Below, in pieces: positions 29,344 through 36,290 of a DNA stretch of 39,711 nt. Every line of letters begins with the position of its first letter. Within the stretch, counting starts at the first letter, position 1. The DNA comes from Methanosphaera stadtmanae (GTDB lineage Archaea > Methanobacteriota > Methanobacteria > Methanobacteriales > Methanobacteriaceae): positions 1 to 39,711 of the forward strand of contig SUTR01000020.1 in assembly GCA_015062825.1 (NCBI GenBank). Direction: 5' to 3'. The position numbers were made by a program, and so were the translations under genes. The notes under the pieces were generated by a model. The model was not told the origin of the DNA. It did not search any database and saw only the letters and a list, made by a program, of their open reading frames with translations.

Positions 29344-29493
29344 CTTTTCTTCATTAGACATGAATGTTAAACTATAATTAACTCCTACTTATTTTTTTAA
29401 TGAAAATAATACGATATTAAAAATATAAAAGATAATTAATGTTTATTTTTGAATATATAAACATTATTTTACAATAATTTTTTTAAGATTTTT
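29344..29493. other. Gene-free leader of the repeat locus
   Basis: A/T-rich spacer after the DUF815 gene. It contains AACTCCTAC at about 29380-29388, the same C-rich nonamer found in the second small-RNA unit, followed by a T run (about 29391-29399) that may end the DUF815 transcript. Confidence 0.35.
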
Positions 29494-29570
29494 ATTTTTA
29501 GGTATACCCAAACCTTTATATACTACGGAGTACAACATTTAATTGACTAAGAAGTTTAGGTAATCCTAAA
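29494..29570 (+). promoter_or_regulatory. Promoter copy 1 with paired DtxR/IdeR-like boxes
   Basis: Contains TTTAGGTATACCCAAA (29497-29512), TATA box TTTATATA (29515-29522) and TTTAGGTAATCCTAAA (29555-29570). The second box is a 6-bp perfect inverted repeat around TAAT and closely follows the known DtxR/IdeR core TTAGG-N4-CCTAA. The upstream box abuts the TFB-recognition side of the TATA element; the downstream box falls about 10-25 bases after the expected start at about 29545. Repressor binding at either would block transcription. All 77 bp recur without change at 30150-30226. Confidence 0.7.
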
Positions 29571-29805
29571 ATCATAGTCAGATGTAGAGTTAAAAAAAGA
29601 ATTTGATAAGACTATTACTCCTACAAAAATAAATAGTTTTAAATATAAAAATCGCCTATTATAAAAAAACTCTAAATCACACTCCTTATTAAATAAAACA
29701 CGATATAACTTGTAAAAAAACATATAAGAAAATAAAAACTCCCTAAAAAGCTTAAAAAAAAGAAAAGCTATACAATTATTTTCTTTATATTTTTATTTAT
29801 TTTTA
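29545..29805 (+). ncRNA. Putative small RNA, unit 1, with C-rich islands
   Basis: Expected transcript from promoter copy 1 to a T-rich stretch (about 29776-29805). It has no reading frame of note and no stable hairpin. Short C-rich islands stand out of A/U-rich spacers: CTCCT (29618-29622), CGCCT (29653-29657), CTCCT (29682-29686) and CTCCCT (29739-29744). The block 29680-29722 is identical over 43 bases to 30399-30441 in unit 2, while spacers differ. CUCCU matches the 3' end of archaeal 16S rRNA and would pair with AGGAG ribosome sites. Role as a metal-responsive regulator of translation is inferred. Confidence 0.5.
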
Positions 29806-30149
29806 ACCCAAAACTGATTTTATCAAAATATTGAATTTACAATAAAATTAATAATAGATCAAATCTTTGACAAAATTTTTGATAGAAAAAAGAATTACTC
29901 CTAAAAAAAATGAATAATATTTTTTTCATTTTAAAATAATATGATTGTCTTTGCTCAAAACAAAGCAAGAAATTACAAAAAAGATAATTTTATCCGACAC
30001 CCTATTAAAAAAATATTTAAGTGTATTTTAAGATAATGATAATAGTTCATCCTTAGAATTAGATATATAATTTTATAAATATTAATATTTTAAATATAAA
30101 TAAAATTAGGTCTTTAAAAAGTAAAATATTTTATTTAAAAAGTTTAAAA

Positions 30150-30226
30150 ATTTTTAGGTATACCCAAACCTTTATATACTACGGAGTACAACATTTAATT
30201 GACTAAGAAGTTTAGGTAATCCTAAA
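30150..30226 (+). promoter_or_regulatory. Promoter copy 2 with paired DtxR/IdeR-like boxes
   Basis: Identical over 77 bp to 29494-29570. Boxes at 30153-30168 and 30211-30226 and the TATA element at 30171-30178 keep the same spacing. Flanking DNA diverges immediately on both sides, so the promoter block is under constraint or was recently converted. Confidence 0.7.
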
Positions 30227-30526
30227 TTCAAAGATGGATGAAAAAACTTCAAAGTCAAAAACAAGAGTTAAATCAAAAAAGACAAAAAAGAATCAAAAAA
30301 ACTATTAACTCCTACAAAAAATAAAATAGTTTAAAAATATATTAAATCACCTATTATACAAAACGATTCTAAATAAGTCAAAAAATGAAAAAACTCACCA
30401 CTCCTTATTAAATAAAACACGATATAACTTGTAAAAAAACAAAAAAAGAAAATACAAAACTCCCTAATAATAGACGTTAAGTCTAATGAAAGTTATTTTC
30501 TTTTCTTGTATTATTAACTTTTTTTA
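30201..30526 (+). ncRNA. Putative small RNA, unit 2, with C-rich islands
   Basis: Paralogue of unit 1, about 325 bases, ending at the T run 30519-30525. Its islands are CTCCT (30310-30314), CACCT (30348-30352), CTCCT (30401-30405) and CTCCCT (30460-30465), in the same order as unit 1. CACCT against CGCCT in unit 1 keeps complementarity to AGGUG-type ribosome sites. Spacing between promoter and first island is longer than in unit 1, with an A-rich insertion. No protein of any length is encoded. It runs toward the end of the minus-strand P5C-reductase-like gene, whose message it could touch. Confidence 0.5.
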
Positions 30527-30544
30527 ATGAAATTAACTTAAAGA

Positions 30545-31375
30545 TTACTTTTTAATTAAATCAGCAACTGCTTCTGGAGAAATTAAATTATTTTCAGGAT
30601 TTGACACCTGTTTATTACGTTCTAATCCTTTAAGAAGTGAATCATATAAATCATTTCCATCATCTAAACTGCGTATAATAGCTGCAGTTATGCCACCAGG
30701 TGTTGAAAACTTCTCAATAAATTCATCCTTATTATTCTTAGGAACAAGATTTTTAGCCTTTTGTGACAATTCTATAAATTCAGTACAATCACCGGCAATT
30801 TTTCTAATAGCATCTATATTTTCTTTACTATCTGCATCAACTTTACAATAGACTGCAGGAAGACAACCTGCAAGTACCATTAAATCCATTTTATCCTCAT
30901 CACCTACAATATAATATTCCATATCCCATAGTTTAAAGAACTCTTCTGCCAAGCCATTTGATGGATATGCACCAGCAATACTTGTTGAGTCTAAAATAGT
31001 ATCAGGCCCTGTTGGTATAATTCTTATGATATTGTTTGATCCTGTCTGTTTTTTAATCTCATCAATACTTATTCCTGCCATAAATGATATTACCAGTTTA
31101 TCATCAGTAATTCCAAAGTCACCTATTTGTTTAAATGCCTGAGGTGGTACACTTAGAATAATTATATCAGATTCATCTACAATTCGTGCATTGTCACTTA
31201 TCATATCAACAAGGTTGTTGTCATATAATTTCTCAAATGTAAATATTGAACCTCTATAGGTTAATTTGATATTGTCTTCTGGATATCCCTTTTCCAATAA
31301 CTTCAGTATTAAGGACAAGCCTATGTTTCCAGCACCAATAATTCCCAATTTATTCTTAAACAATTCCTTATTCAT
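30545..31375 (-). CDS. Pyrroline-5-carboxylate reductase-like NAD(P)-dependent oxidoreductase
   Basis: 276 residues with the ProC layout. The Rossmann motif LGIIGAGNIGLSLILKLLEKG is at residues 10-30, SDIIILSVPPQAF follows the dinucleotide-binding core, and near the C-terminus STPGGITAAIIRSLDDG is the P5CR signature. It would reduce pyrroline-5-carboxylate to proline, but methanogens carry several ProC-like proteins of uncertain substrate and no other proline gene is nearby, so I leave the symbol empty. The ATG has no ribosome site, so the message may be leaderless. Its 3' end faces the duplicated small-RNA locus. Confidence 0.8.
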   Translation of the reverse strand: MNKELFKNKLGIIGAGNIGLSLILKLLEKGYPEDNIKLTYRGSIFTFEKLYDNNLVDMISDNARIVDESDIIILSVPPQAFKQIGDFGITDDKLVISFMAGISIDEIKKQTGSNNIIRIIPTGPDTILDSTSIAGAYPSNGLAEEFFKLWDMEYYIVGDEDKMDLMVLAGCLPAVYCKVDADSKENIDAIRKIAGDCTEFIELSQKAKNLVPKNNKDEFIEKFSTPGGITAAIIRSLDDGNDLYDSLLKGLERNKQVSNPENNLISPEAVADLIKK

Positions 31376-31423
31376 AATAGATATTTTTCTAAATCATACA
31401 ATAAAAAAGTTAAGCTTTTAACT

Positions 31424-31447
31424 AACACTCTTTTAAAGTAGAGTGTT
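31424..31447. repeat. Palindrome at the left end of an insertion-sequence remnant
   Basis: AACACTCT (31424-31431) and AGAGTGTT (31440-31447) form an 8-bp inverted repeat. The right arm is the start of the terminal repeat of the following element. The left arm is the same end in mirror image, as if another copy once abutted here. Confidence 0.5.
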
Positions 31448-31962
31448 GGCCAAAATTAATTTTTCAAATTTTTCGAAAAAAAAATTCCTTATTTAGTACA
31501 CTTATTTTTAACTATTCTTTAAATTATTAATTAATAATAATTACCATGCCTGTAAAAACTATAAACAAAGAAATAAATACACATCAAGTAAACAAACACA
31601 TAAAACCATCACAAAAAACAGTGACAGATTAATAAGAGCAATGTACATAAAAATGGAAAAAGAAGAATATCAAAAAGAATATGAAAAAAGATCCACCGTT
31701 GAAAGACCCTTTGGAACATTAAAAATACAATACAACATAGAAGATGAAGAAGTAATCGGAATAGAAGATACATAATATCATATTACATTAAACGCAGTAG
31801 CATATAATACAAACCATTTATACAATTTACTATATGATAAAAAAAACCCAAAGAAGAATAAACACTAAATTATAACAATAATCTAATGGAATTAAACCAA
31901 ACCCAACTTGAAATGACAACTTCTTAATTATATACAAAAAGAACATTTTTTGGCCAACACTC
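31441..31962. mobile_element. Internally deleted insertion sequence with perfect 15-bp terminal repeats
   Basis: GAGTGTTGGCCAAAA (31441-31455) is the exact reverse complement of TTTTGGCCAACACTC (31948-31962). The 522-bp element is too short for a full transposase and encloses only the C-terminal remnant of one (31609-31867). It could still be mobilised in trans if a complete copy exists elsewhere in the genome. Confidence 0.8.
31609..31867 (+). pseudogene. Transposase C-terminal remnant
   Basis: The frame through about 31651 reads MEKEEYQKEYEKRSTVERPF, then GTLKIQYNIEDEEVIGIEDT, stops at a TAA (about 31773-31775) and continues in the same frame as YHITLNAVAYNTNHLYNLLY to a natural stop near 31867. 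The VERPFGTLK motif is typical of the C-terminal part of IS1182/IS5-like DDE transposases. The in-frame stop and loss of the N-terminal two thirds make it non-functional. Confidence 0.7.
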
Positions 31963-32460
31963 GAAATAAAAAAAAATACATCACCACCTAAGTAATCATT
32001 AAATAATATTATCAGGATTCTAATTATGCCTACACTTCATATAAATAACTATGACTTTTTTTATAAATTTATATTAAATGTACCAGATTCTCTTTTTCTT
32101 ACCAATGTAGTCAGGTTAAGATTATTATTTAAATTTTTATATATAATAACAGTTTTATAATGTAAAATAAATAAATTCAACAAAATTCTCAAAAAAAAGT
32201 CATGAGATTTCAACCAAATTTTCAACAACACTCTTTTACTGCCATAGTTCTACATTTCCTTCTGTTAGTTGATGAATTTTAGTTTTGATATTATATCTTT
32301 GTTGTAAAATAGTACAGTTAATTTAAATACTGTATCATATATTTGAAGTTGATATTTTTAGCATATTTTAATGTTTTTTATGAAGTCATAGGCTAGCAAG
32401 TATTTATTATTGATGAAGTAAATAATACTTATTATCAAAATATATTTTTTGGTGATTGTT
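31963..32460. other. Gene-poor stretch with a second transposase scrap
   Basis: No intact gene. On the minus strand about 32236-32325 reads NCTILQQRYNIKTKIHQLTE then GNVELWQ and a stop, a plausible transposase C-terminus. Just beyond its stop is ACAACACTCTTTTA (32226-32238), resembling the end AACACTCTTTTA at 31424-31435, so a second copy of a related insertion sequence once ended here. The 3' part is the leader of the MNT gene. Confidence 0.4.
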
Positions 32461-32766
32461 ATGAATAATAGAATAGAAATTGCTCGTGAATTTGCAAATG
32501 CAATAAATTCCGAGAAAATTATTAATATTATTTTATTTGGTTCTGTTGCTCGTGGGGATGATACTGAAGAATCAGATATAGATATTTTAATTATTTCTAA
32601 TCATCGTGAAGATATTGATGATAAGATATCTGATGAAATTGCATGGATATTGTATGATAAGAAGGAATTAATTTCTGCTCATGTAATAAATGAGGAAATA
32701 TTCAATAAAACTAAAAATTTCTCATTTTTAACAAATGTTTTAAAAGAAGGTATATCTATTGGATAA
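32461..32766 (+). CDS. MNT-type nucleotidyltransferase (antitoxin of a HEPN/MNT pair)
   Basis: 101-residue minimal nucleotidyltransferase of the polymerase-beta fold. The core LFGSVARGDDTEESDIDILI has the Gly-Ser and the Asp-x-Asp metal-binding pair. In HEPN/MNT modules this protein neutralises the HEPN ribonuclease, in studied cases by AMP transfer. A frame extends 4 codons upstream to a TTG, but GGTGAT at 32451-32456 places the start at ATG 32461. The HEPN gene starts 1 base after its stop. Intact here, although its partner is broken. Confidence 0.85.
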   Translation: MNNRIEIAREFANAINSEKIINIILFGSVARGDDTEESDIDILIISNHREDIDDKISDEIAWILYDKKELISAHVINEEIFNKTKNFSFLTNVLKEGISIG

Positions 32767-32767
32767 T

Positions 32768-33137
32768 ATGAAGATACTTGCTTTTATTAATAAAGCAGAA
32801 ACAAAATTAAAACATAGCAAGGCACTGTTTGAAATTGAAGGTTATGCAGATTCTGTTAGTTTATCCTATTATTCAATGTTTTTATGTGCTAAAGCATTTA
32901 TTAATTAAAAAAGAATGTAACATTCCGAAAACACACCATGGTTTAATCCAACTATTCAGTTTAAAATATGTTCATGAAGATAAATTTAACTATAATGTAT
33001 ACAAACACTTAGCTAATGCTCAATCGGATAAATAAGATGCAGATTATACAGCCATAGATTCAATAAGTGAAAGTTTAGCTGAAAAAAGAATTAAACAAGC
33101 AGAAGAATTTTTAAATGAAACTAAAAAATTTTTATAA
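32768..33137 (+). pseudogene. HEPN-domain toxin gene, frameshifted and with an internal stop
   Basis: The first 46 codons (MKILAFINKAETKLKHSKAL and on to LSYYSMFLCAKAF) are a normal HEPN N-terminus, ending at TAA 32906-32908. The family sequence resumes in another frame: ALLIKKECNIPKTHHGLIQLF, VHEDKFNYNVYKHLANAQSDK, a TAA at 33033-33035, then DADYTAIDSISESLAEKRIKQ to the natural stop at 33135-33137. An extra T in GCATTTATTAATT (about 32894-32906) explains the shift. Two independent lesions indicate loss of function rather than a sequencing slip. Confidence 0.8.
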
Positions 33138-33335
33138 TTTTTTCCAATAAATTTTTCAATGCCGTCAACTAAGGTTAGCTGATTATTTCTTTTATCTTTT
33201 TAAAACAATTTGTGATTTATTCTTATTTTTAGTTTTTATTTCTATTGTTTCTTTTATTTAATTATATTAATAATATATTCATTTTAAATTGAATATTGAT
33301 AAATTAAGTATTTCATCACCTCCACCAAAGGTTCT

Positions 33336-33775
33336 ATGTTAATTGATGTTAAATATAACTTGTTAAATACCATTATAACTAATTCTAAATCTAACAAAAG
33401 AGAATTGATTAAACAGCATATGAAAAAAAATATTGAAGATAAAATTAACCTGGAAAAAACAATAATAATAATATTTGATAGAAGTTATATCTCAACAGAA
33501 TTAATGTTATTCCTGGAAAAACAAAGGAAAAAACTATTTATTCAGATTCCAGACTAGATATTACCAAAATGAATTAATGTCTATGAAAACAAAAGATGAA
33601 AAATATTTAAATAGAACTTAACAACAAAAAAAACAACAGAACAATACGACATGCTACTAATAACAAGATTCAAAGACACACCGGAACTAAACACATTCCT
33701 AGAAAAAATAAACAACGAAGAAAACATAGAAAAAAAACTAATACACGATTAATCTTAGACAATATAGAAACATAA
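33336..33775 (+). pseudogene. Degraded DDE transposase (IS4-like)
   Basis: Fragments in changing frames form one recognisable protein: NLEKTIIIIFDRSYISTELM and LFLEKQRKKLFIQIPD (frame 1, stop about 33557), RYYQNELMSMKTKDEKYLNRT in the next frame, then TEQYDMLLITRFKDTPELNTF and on to LIHD, and a last shift giving RLILDNIET. FDRSYIS with the conserved Asp is typical of IS4-type transposases (usually FDRGYIS). Neither end nor terminal repeats were found. Confidence 0.65.
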
Positions 33776-33897
33776 GTGAAGAAATTATAATTCACTTCTA
33801 ATTTCTTCTAACCTGCAAATTAAATTATAAAAAGTTTAAGAATTCTTTATTATCTAAAATGTTTTGTTAGAAAAATTGATTACAAAGAGGTAATATA

Positions 33898-34158
33898 TTA
33901 ATCATAAACCTTATCTCTTTTACGGACACGAACAATTACAATGTCAGTTTTCTGTATCTTAAAACATATACGATAATTTCCAACTCTCATCCTTTTAAAT
34001 TTAGGGTTTCTTTTGTATGTTTTATACTTATTTGAATAAGGATTTTTTTCTAATTCTCTTAATGCATTAAAAAGTTGGTCAAATTTTATTGTATTTACTT
34101 TATTTATTTTTTGAAACTCTTTATATGCTTTTTTAGTGAATTGAATTTTCAATTTCAT
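33898..34158 (-). CDS. RelE/ParE-family toxin
   Basis: 86-residue basic protein with the RelE fold pattern: IQFTKKAYKEFQKINK at the N-terminus, NALRELEKNPYSNKYKTYKRN, then MRVGNYRICFKIQKTDIVIVRVRKRDKVYD. The GNYRICF strand and closing VRKRDKVYD are the typical catalytic-side strands of ribosome-dependent mRNA interferases. No lesion seen. It follows the antitoxin gene by 6 bases on the same strand. Confidence 0.85.
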   Translation of the reverse strand: MKLKIQFTKKAYKEFQKINKVNTIKFDQLFNALRELEKNPYSNKYKTYKRNPKFKRMRVGNYRICFKIQKTDIVIVRVRKRDKVYD

Positions 34159-34164
34159 CCCTGC

Positions 34165-34410
34165 TTATTTATCTTGTTCAAATGGAACATCATTCTTTAT
34201 ATCTTCTTTAAAATCATCCAAGTTAGAATATGATTTAATTAAACCTTTTTCTATTTCTTCTTCAGCTTCTACTATATCCATGTATTCCTCATATTCATTT
34301 AACAAGCGTTCTATAACATCATTATATGTATCTCCAATCTTTCCTAGATTAGCTAATCGTTTATGAACATCTTCAGTAACTCTAACTACTTTCATTACAT
34401 TAGAACTCAT
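34165..34410 (-). CDS. Antitoxin partner of the RelE-type toxin
   Basis: 81 residues. The N-terminus VMKVVRVTEDVHKRLANLGKIGDTYNDVIERLLNEYE has the strand-helix-helix pattern of ribbon-helix-helix antitoxins of archaeal RelB/VapB type; the acidic C-terminus (EAEEEIEKGLIKS, FKEDIKNDVPFEQDK) would wrap the toxin. GGTGAT precedes the ATG, which gives MSSNVMKVV; the Met at residue 6 is an alternative start. First in the operon, so it can repress the pair through the upstream region. Confidence 0.8.
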   Translation of the reverse strand: MSSNVMKVVRVTEDVHKRLANLGKIGDTYNDVIERLLNEYEEYMDIVEAEEEIEKGLIKSYSNLDDFKEDIKNDVPFEQDK

Positions 34411-34750
34411 ATAATCACCATTAATAATTGTGTATTATATTATATGAAGTTACTTATTTAAATATATGTTACATATTTTAACACTATGTTACTTAACTAA
34501 ATGAAATATTACTTGATGGAAAAAAAGAAGTGTTATAAAGTTTAAGGGGTAATGCATTAAAAAATTCCACTAGATATTCATGATTATGAAACTCACGAAA
34601 AATCTAATTTCTAATAATATATAAACAAGAAATAATTAAAAGTTTAAAAAACTTACTCTCAAAAATATTCTGTTAATTAAAGGTTTATTAACTTACAAAA
34701 GATTATAAATATTAAAATTTTAAAAAACTATTATAGAAAGGTGATTAATC
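34411..34750. other. Divergent intergenic region of the RelE-type module
   Basis: Holds the promoter of the antitoxin-toxin pair on the minus strand and, on the plus strand, the leader of a 46-codon gene ending in AAAGGTGATTA. Otherwise A/T-rich without clear signals. Confidence 0.35.
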
Positions 34751-34891
34751 ATGGCAAAGTCAATTGGCGAAACACCGACATTATATGGAAAAAATGCAGC
34801 TGACTTTTTAAATAATATGAACAAACCTCTTAGTAAGAAAGATAAAGAATTTAAGAAAAAATATGATTCTGTAAGAAAAGTATCATTCTAA
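34751..34891 (+). CDS. Small protein of 46 residues, divergent from the toxin module
   Basis: Reads MAKSIGETPTLYGKNAADFL at its start, then NNMNKPLSKKDKEFKKKYDS and a short basic end. A strong AGGTGAT lies 6 bases before the ATG. The pattern ETPTLxGKxAxxFLxxM resembles small proteins that I recall beside archaeal toxin-antitoxin loci, but I cannot name a family with certainty. Highly charged, no membrane segment. Confidence 0.6.
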   Translation: MAKSIGETPTLYGKNAADFLNNMNKPLSKKDKEFKKKYDSVRKVSF

Positions 34892-34922
34892 AATTTTTTA
34901 AGTCCACATATTAATCTTTTTT

Positions 34923-35789
34923 TTATACTAGATTGTTTTCTAATTTTTTAAATCTGTCGATTACATCTTTTTCTTTTAAGTCGGTGTATATCTGTGTTGT
35001 TTGTATGTTTTCGTGTCCTAGGAATTCCTTTACGTAGTTTATCCCGTTGTTTTTTAGTGCTTGTATTGCGAAGCTGTGTCGTAGGTTGTGTGGTTTTAGG
35101 TTTTCTGAGTATATGATAGTATTTTCTTCTTTGTCAATTTTTTGGGCTAGTTTTTGGAATCAGCGTTGTATTAATCTTGATGTTAGTGGTTCTGATTCTT
35201 TTCTGTTGGATTCAAAGATGTATTTCTTATGATCTTGTGAGTATTTTCTTAACTGTTTTGTTAGTTTACTGAGTATGACTATTAGTCTTCTTTTTGAATT
35301 CTTTCCTATTATGGTTATTATTGCATTTTCTTTTTCATCTGTGTTTTGTAGTTGTTTTTTGGTTATGTTTAGTGCTTCGTGTATACGTAGGCCTGTGCTT
35401 GTTAGTAGTTTTATTATCAACTCGTCTGTTTTATCCTCGGTATATTTTAGTGCTGTTTGTATTTGTTGTGTAGTGAGGTAGTTGGGTTTTCTTTTTTCGG
35501 TTTTTATTAGTTTTAGGTCTTTATCATAGCTTAGCTTGGTATATTCGTTAATGAATGTCTTGAGTATTATTAAATGCTGATTTATAGTTATTGCTTTTAG
35601 GTTCTTGTTGTTTAAGTATGCTTTGTAGTCATATATTACCTGGTTAAGGTTGTCATGGTTTATGTCATTGATGTTATTGTCCTGCAGGTAGCTGTGGAAT
35701 TTCTTTAGGGATAATCGGTATGTTTTTCTTGTGTTGGGATTTGTTATTCCATTTACATAGTTTGTTATTGTTTCTTTGTTAATTAACAT
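34923..35789 (-). pseudogene. Tyrosine recombinase (XerA/integrase type) interrupted by one TGA
   Basis: The first 209 codons give a SAM-like N-terminal domain and half of the catalytic domain, including GLRIHEALNI with the first catalytic Arg. A TGA at 35160-35162 follows LTSRLIQR. The same frame then runs 78 more codons without another stop, carrying HNLRHSFAIQAL (His-x-x-Arg), LGHENIQTTQIYTDL (His and nucleophile Tyr), to a stop at 34923. Total 288 codons fits a full XerA-like enzyme. TGA probably replaced TGG (Trp). Without readthrough the protein lacks its active site. It lies beside two repeated small-RNA-like units. Confidence 0.8.
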
Positions 35790-35840
35790 AAGATTAATCC
35801 TTCTGATTTTATTATTTTTATATTGATGAAGTTATTTTTT

Positions 35841-35960
35841 AAGATAAGTATATATATTTATAGATTAGATAATATTAACCATACTAATGATTCAATTAAC
35901 AGTGGAAATCATGGTATTCAGGTCAAATGTTAATGTTAGAATCTACTAAGATTCTTAATA
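35841..35960 (+). ncRNA. Putative structured small RNA, copy A
   Basis: TATA-like AAGTATATATA (35846-35856) is followed, about 25 bases on, by a hairpin: ATAC (35881-35884) with GTAT and ATGATT with AATCAT (about 35887-35917). A spacer follows, then GTTAGAATCT-ACTA-AGATTCT (stem 35938-35944 with 35949-35955), a terminator-like hairpin. No reading frame. Layout matches copy B although the internal stem sequence differs. Function unknown; position upstream of the recombinase gene suggests a mobile-element RNA or a recombination site. Confidence 0.45.
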
Positions 35961-36020
35961 CATTATCATTTTTTCAAGAAATATTTTTTATTTAATTTAG
36001 CTTTTATTTAGTAATTATAA

Positions 36021-36150
36021 TTTTTAGATAAGTATATATACTAATTAATTTAATAATATTCATCATACTAGTGACTTTCAGTAAAACGACGGAAAGCATA
36101 GTAAATAAGCAGATGTTTATGTTAGAATCTATTTATAGATTCTTTTAACA
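36021..36150 (+). ncRNA. Putative structured small RNA, copy B
   Basis: TATA-like AGTATATATA at 36031-36040. Internal hairpin: TACTA (36066-36070) pairs TAGTA (36099-36103) and CTTTC (36075-36079) pairs GAAAG (36092-36096), with TG/CA pairing between. The terminal hairpin AGAATCTAT (36124-36132) pairs ATAGATTCT (36135-36143) and is followed by TTT. Shared with copy A: the promoter, ACTARTGA at the base of the hairpin, and ATGTTWATGTTAGAATCTA before the terminator. The differing but still paired stems look like covariation. Confidence 0.45.
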
Positions 36151-36290
36151 TAACATTTATAAAACTAATTTTTTACTTTTATTAATATTATAATTTTTAG
36201 ATAAGATATATACTTATTAATTAAATATTAACGATTAAACTAGTAAAGATAATAATTATATTAATAAATATAAGAAATGGAAGTTTTAAT

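Larger units (their letters stand above)
29494..30467 (+). repeat. Two-copy direct repeat, unit spacing 656 bp
   Basis: Matching blocks occur in the same order in both copies: 77 bp identical (29494-29570 and 30150-30226), a shared CTATTA(A)CTCCTAC segment, a CNCCTATTATA segment, 43 bp identical (29680-29722 and 30399-30441), and AAAACTCCCTAA (29735-29746 and 30456-30467). This is an old tandem duplication with strong local conservation. Confidence 0.85.
35841..36240 (+). repeat. Three promoter repeats, two with full small-RNA units
   Basis: (T)AGATAAGTATATATA occurs at about 35842-35856 and 36025-36040, with a variant AGATAAGATATATAC at about 36199-36213. The first two head the paired RNA units; the third heads the 120-residue gene at 36291. 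Spacing is about 180 bp. Confidence 0.7.

Noticed and set aside
29494-30526. CRISPR-like array
   Set aside because: Only two copies, 656 bp apart, with conserved islands inside the intervals; no regular short repeats or unique spacers.
35160-35162. TGA read as selenocysteine in the recombinase
   Set aside because: Members of the family have no conserved Cys there, no stem-loop element is visible, and Methanosphaera is not known to me to use selenocysteine; loss of a Trp codon is simpler.
35880-36120. Box C/D guide RNAs
   Set aside because: ATGATT and GTGACT only loosely resemble a C box (RTGATGA), and no CTGA D box is placed to match.
35841-36240. CRISPR leader or array
   Set aside because: Repeats are about 180 bp apart and carry promoters and hairpins rather than uniform short repeats, and no cas gene is present.
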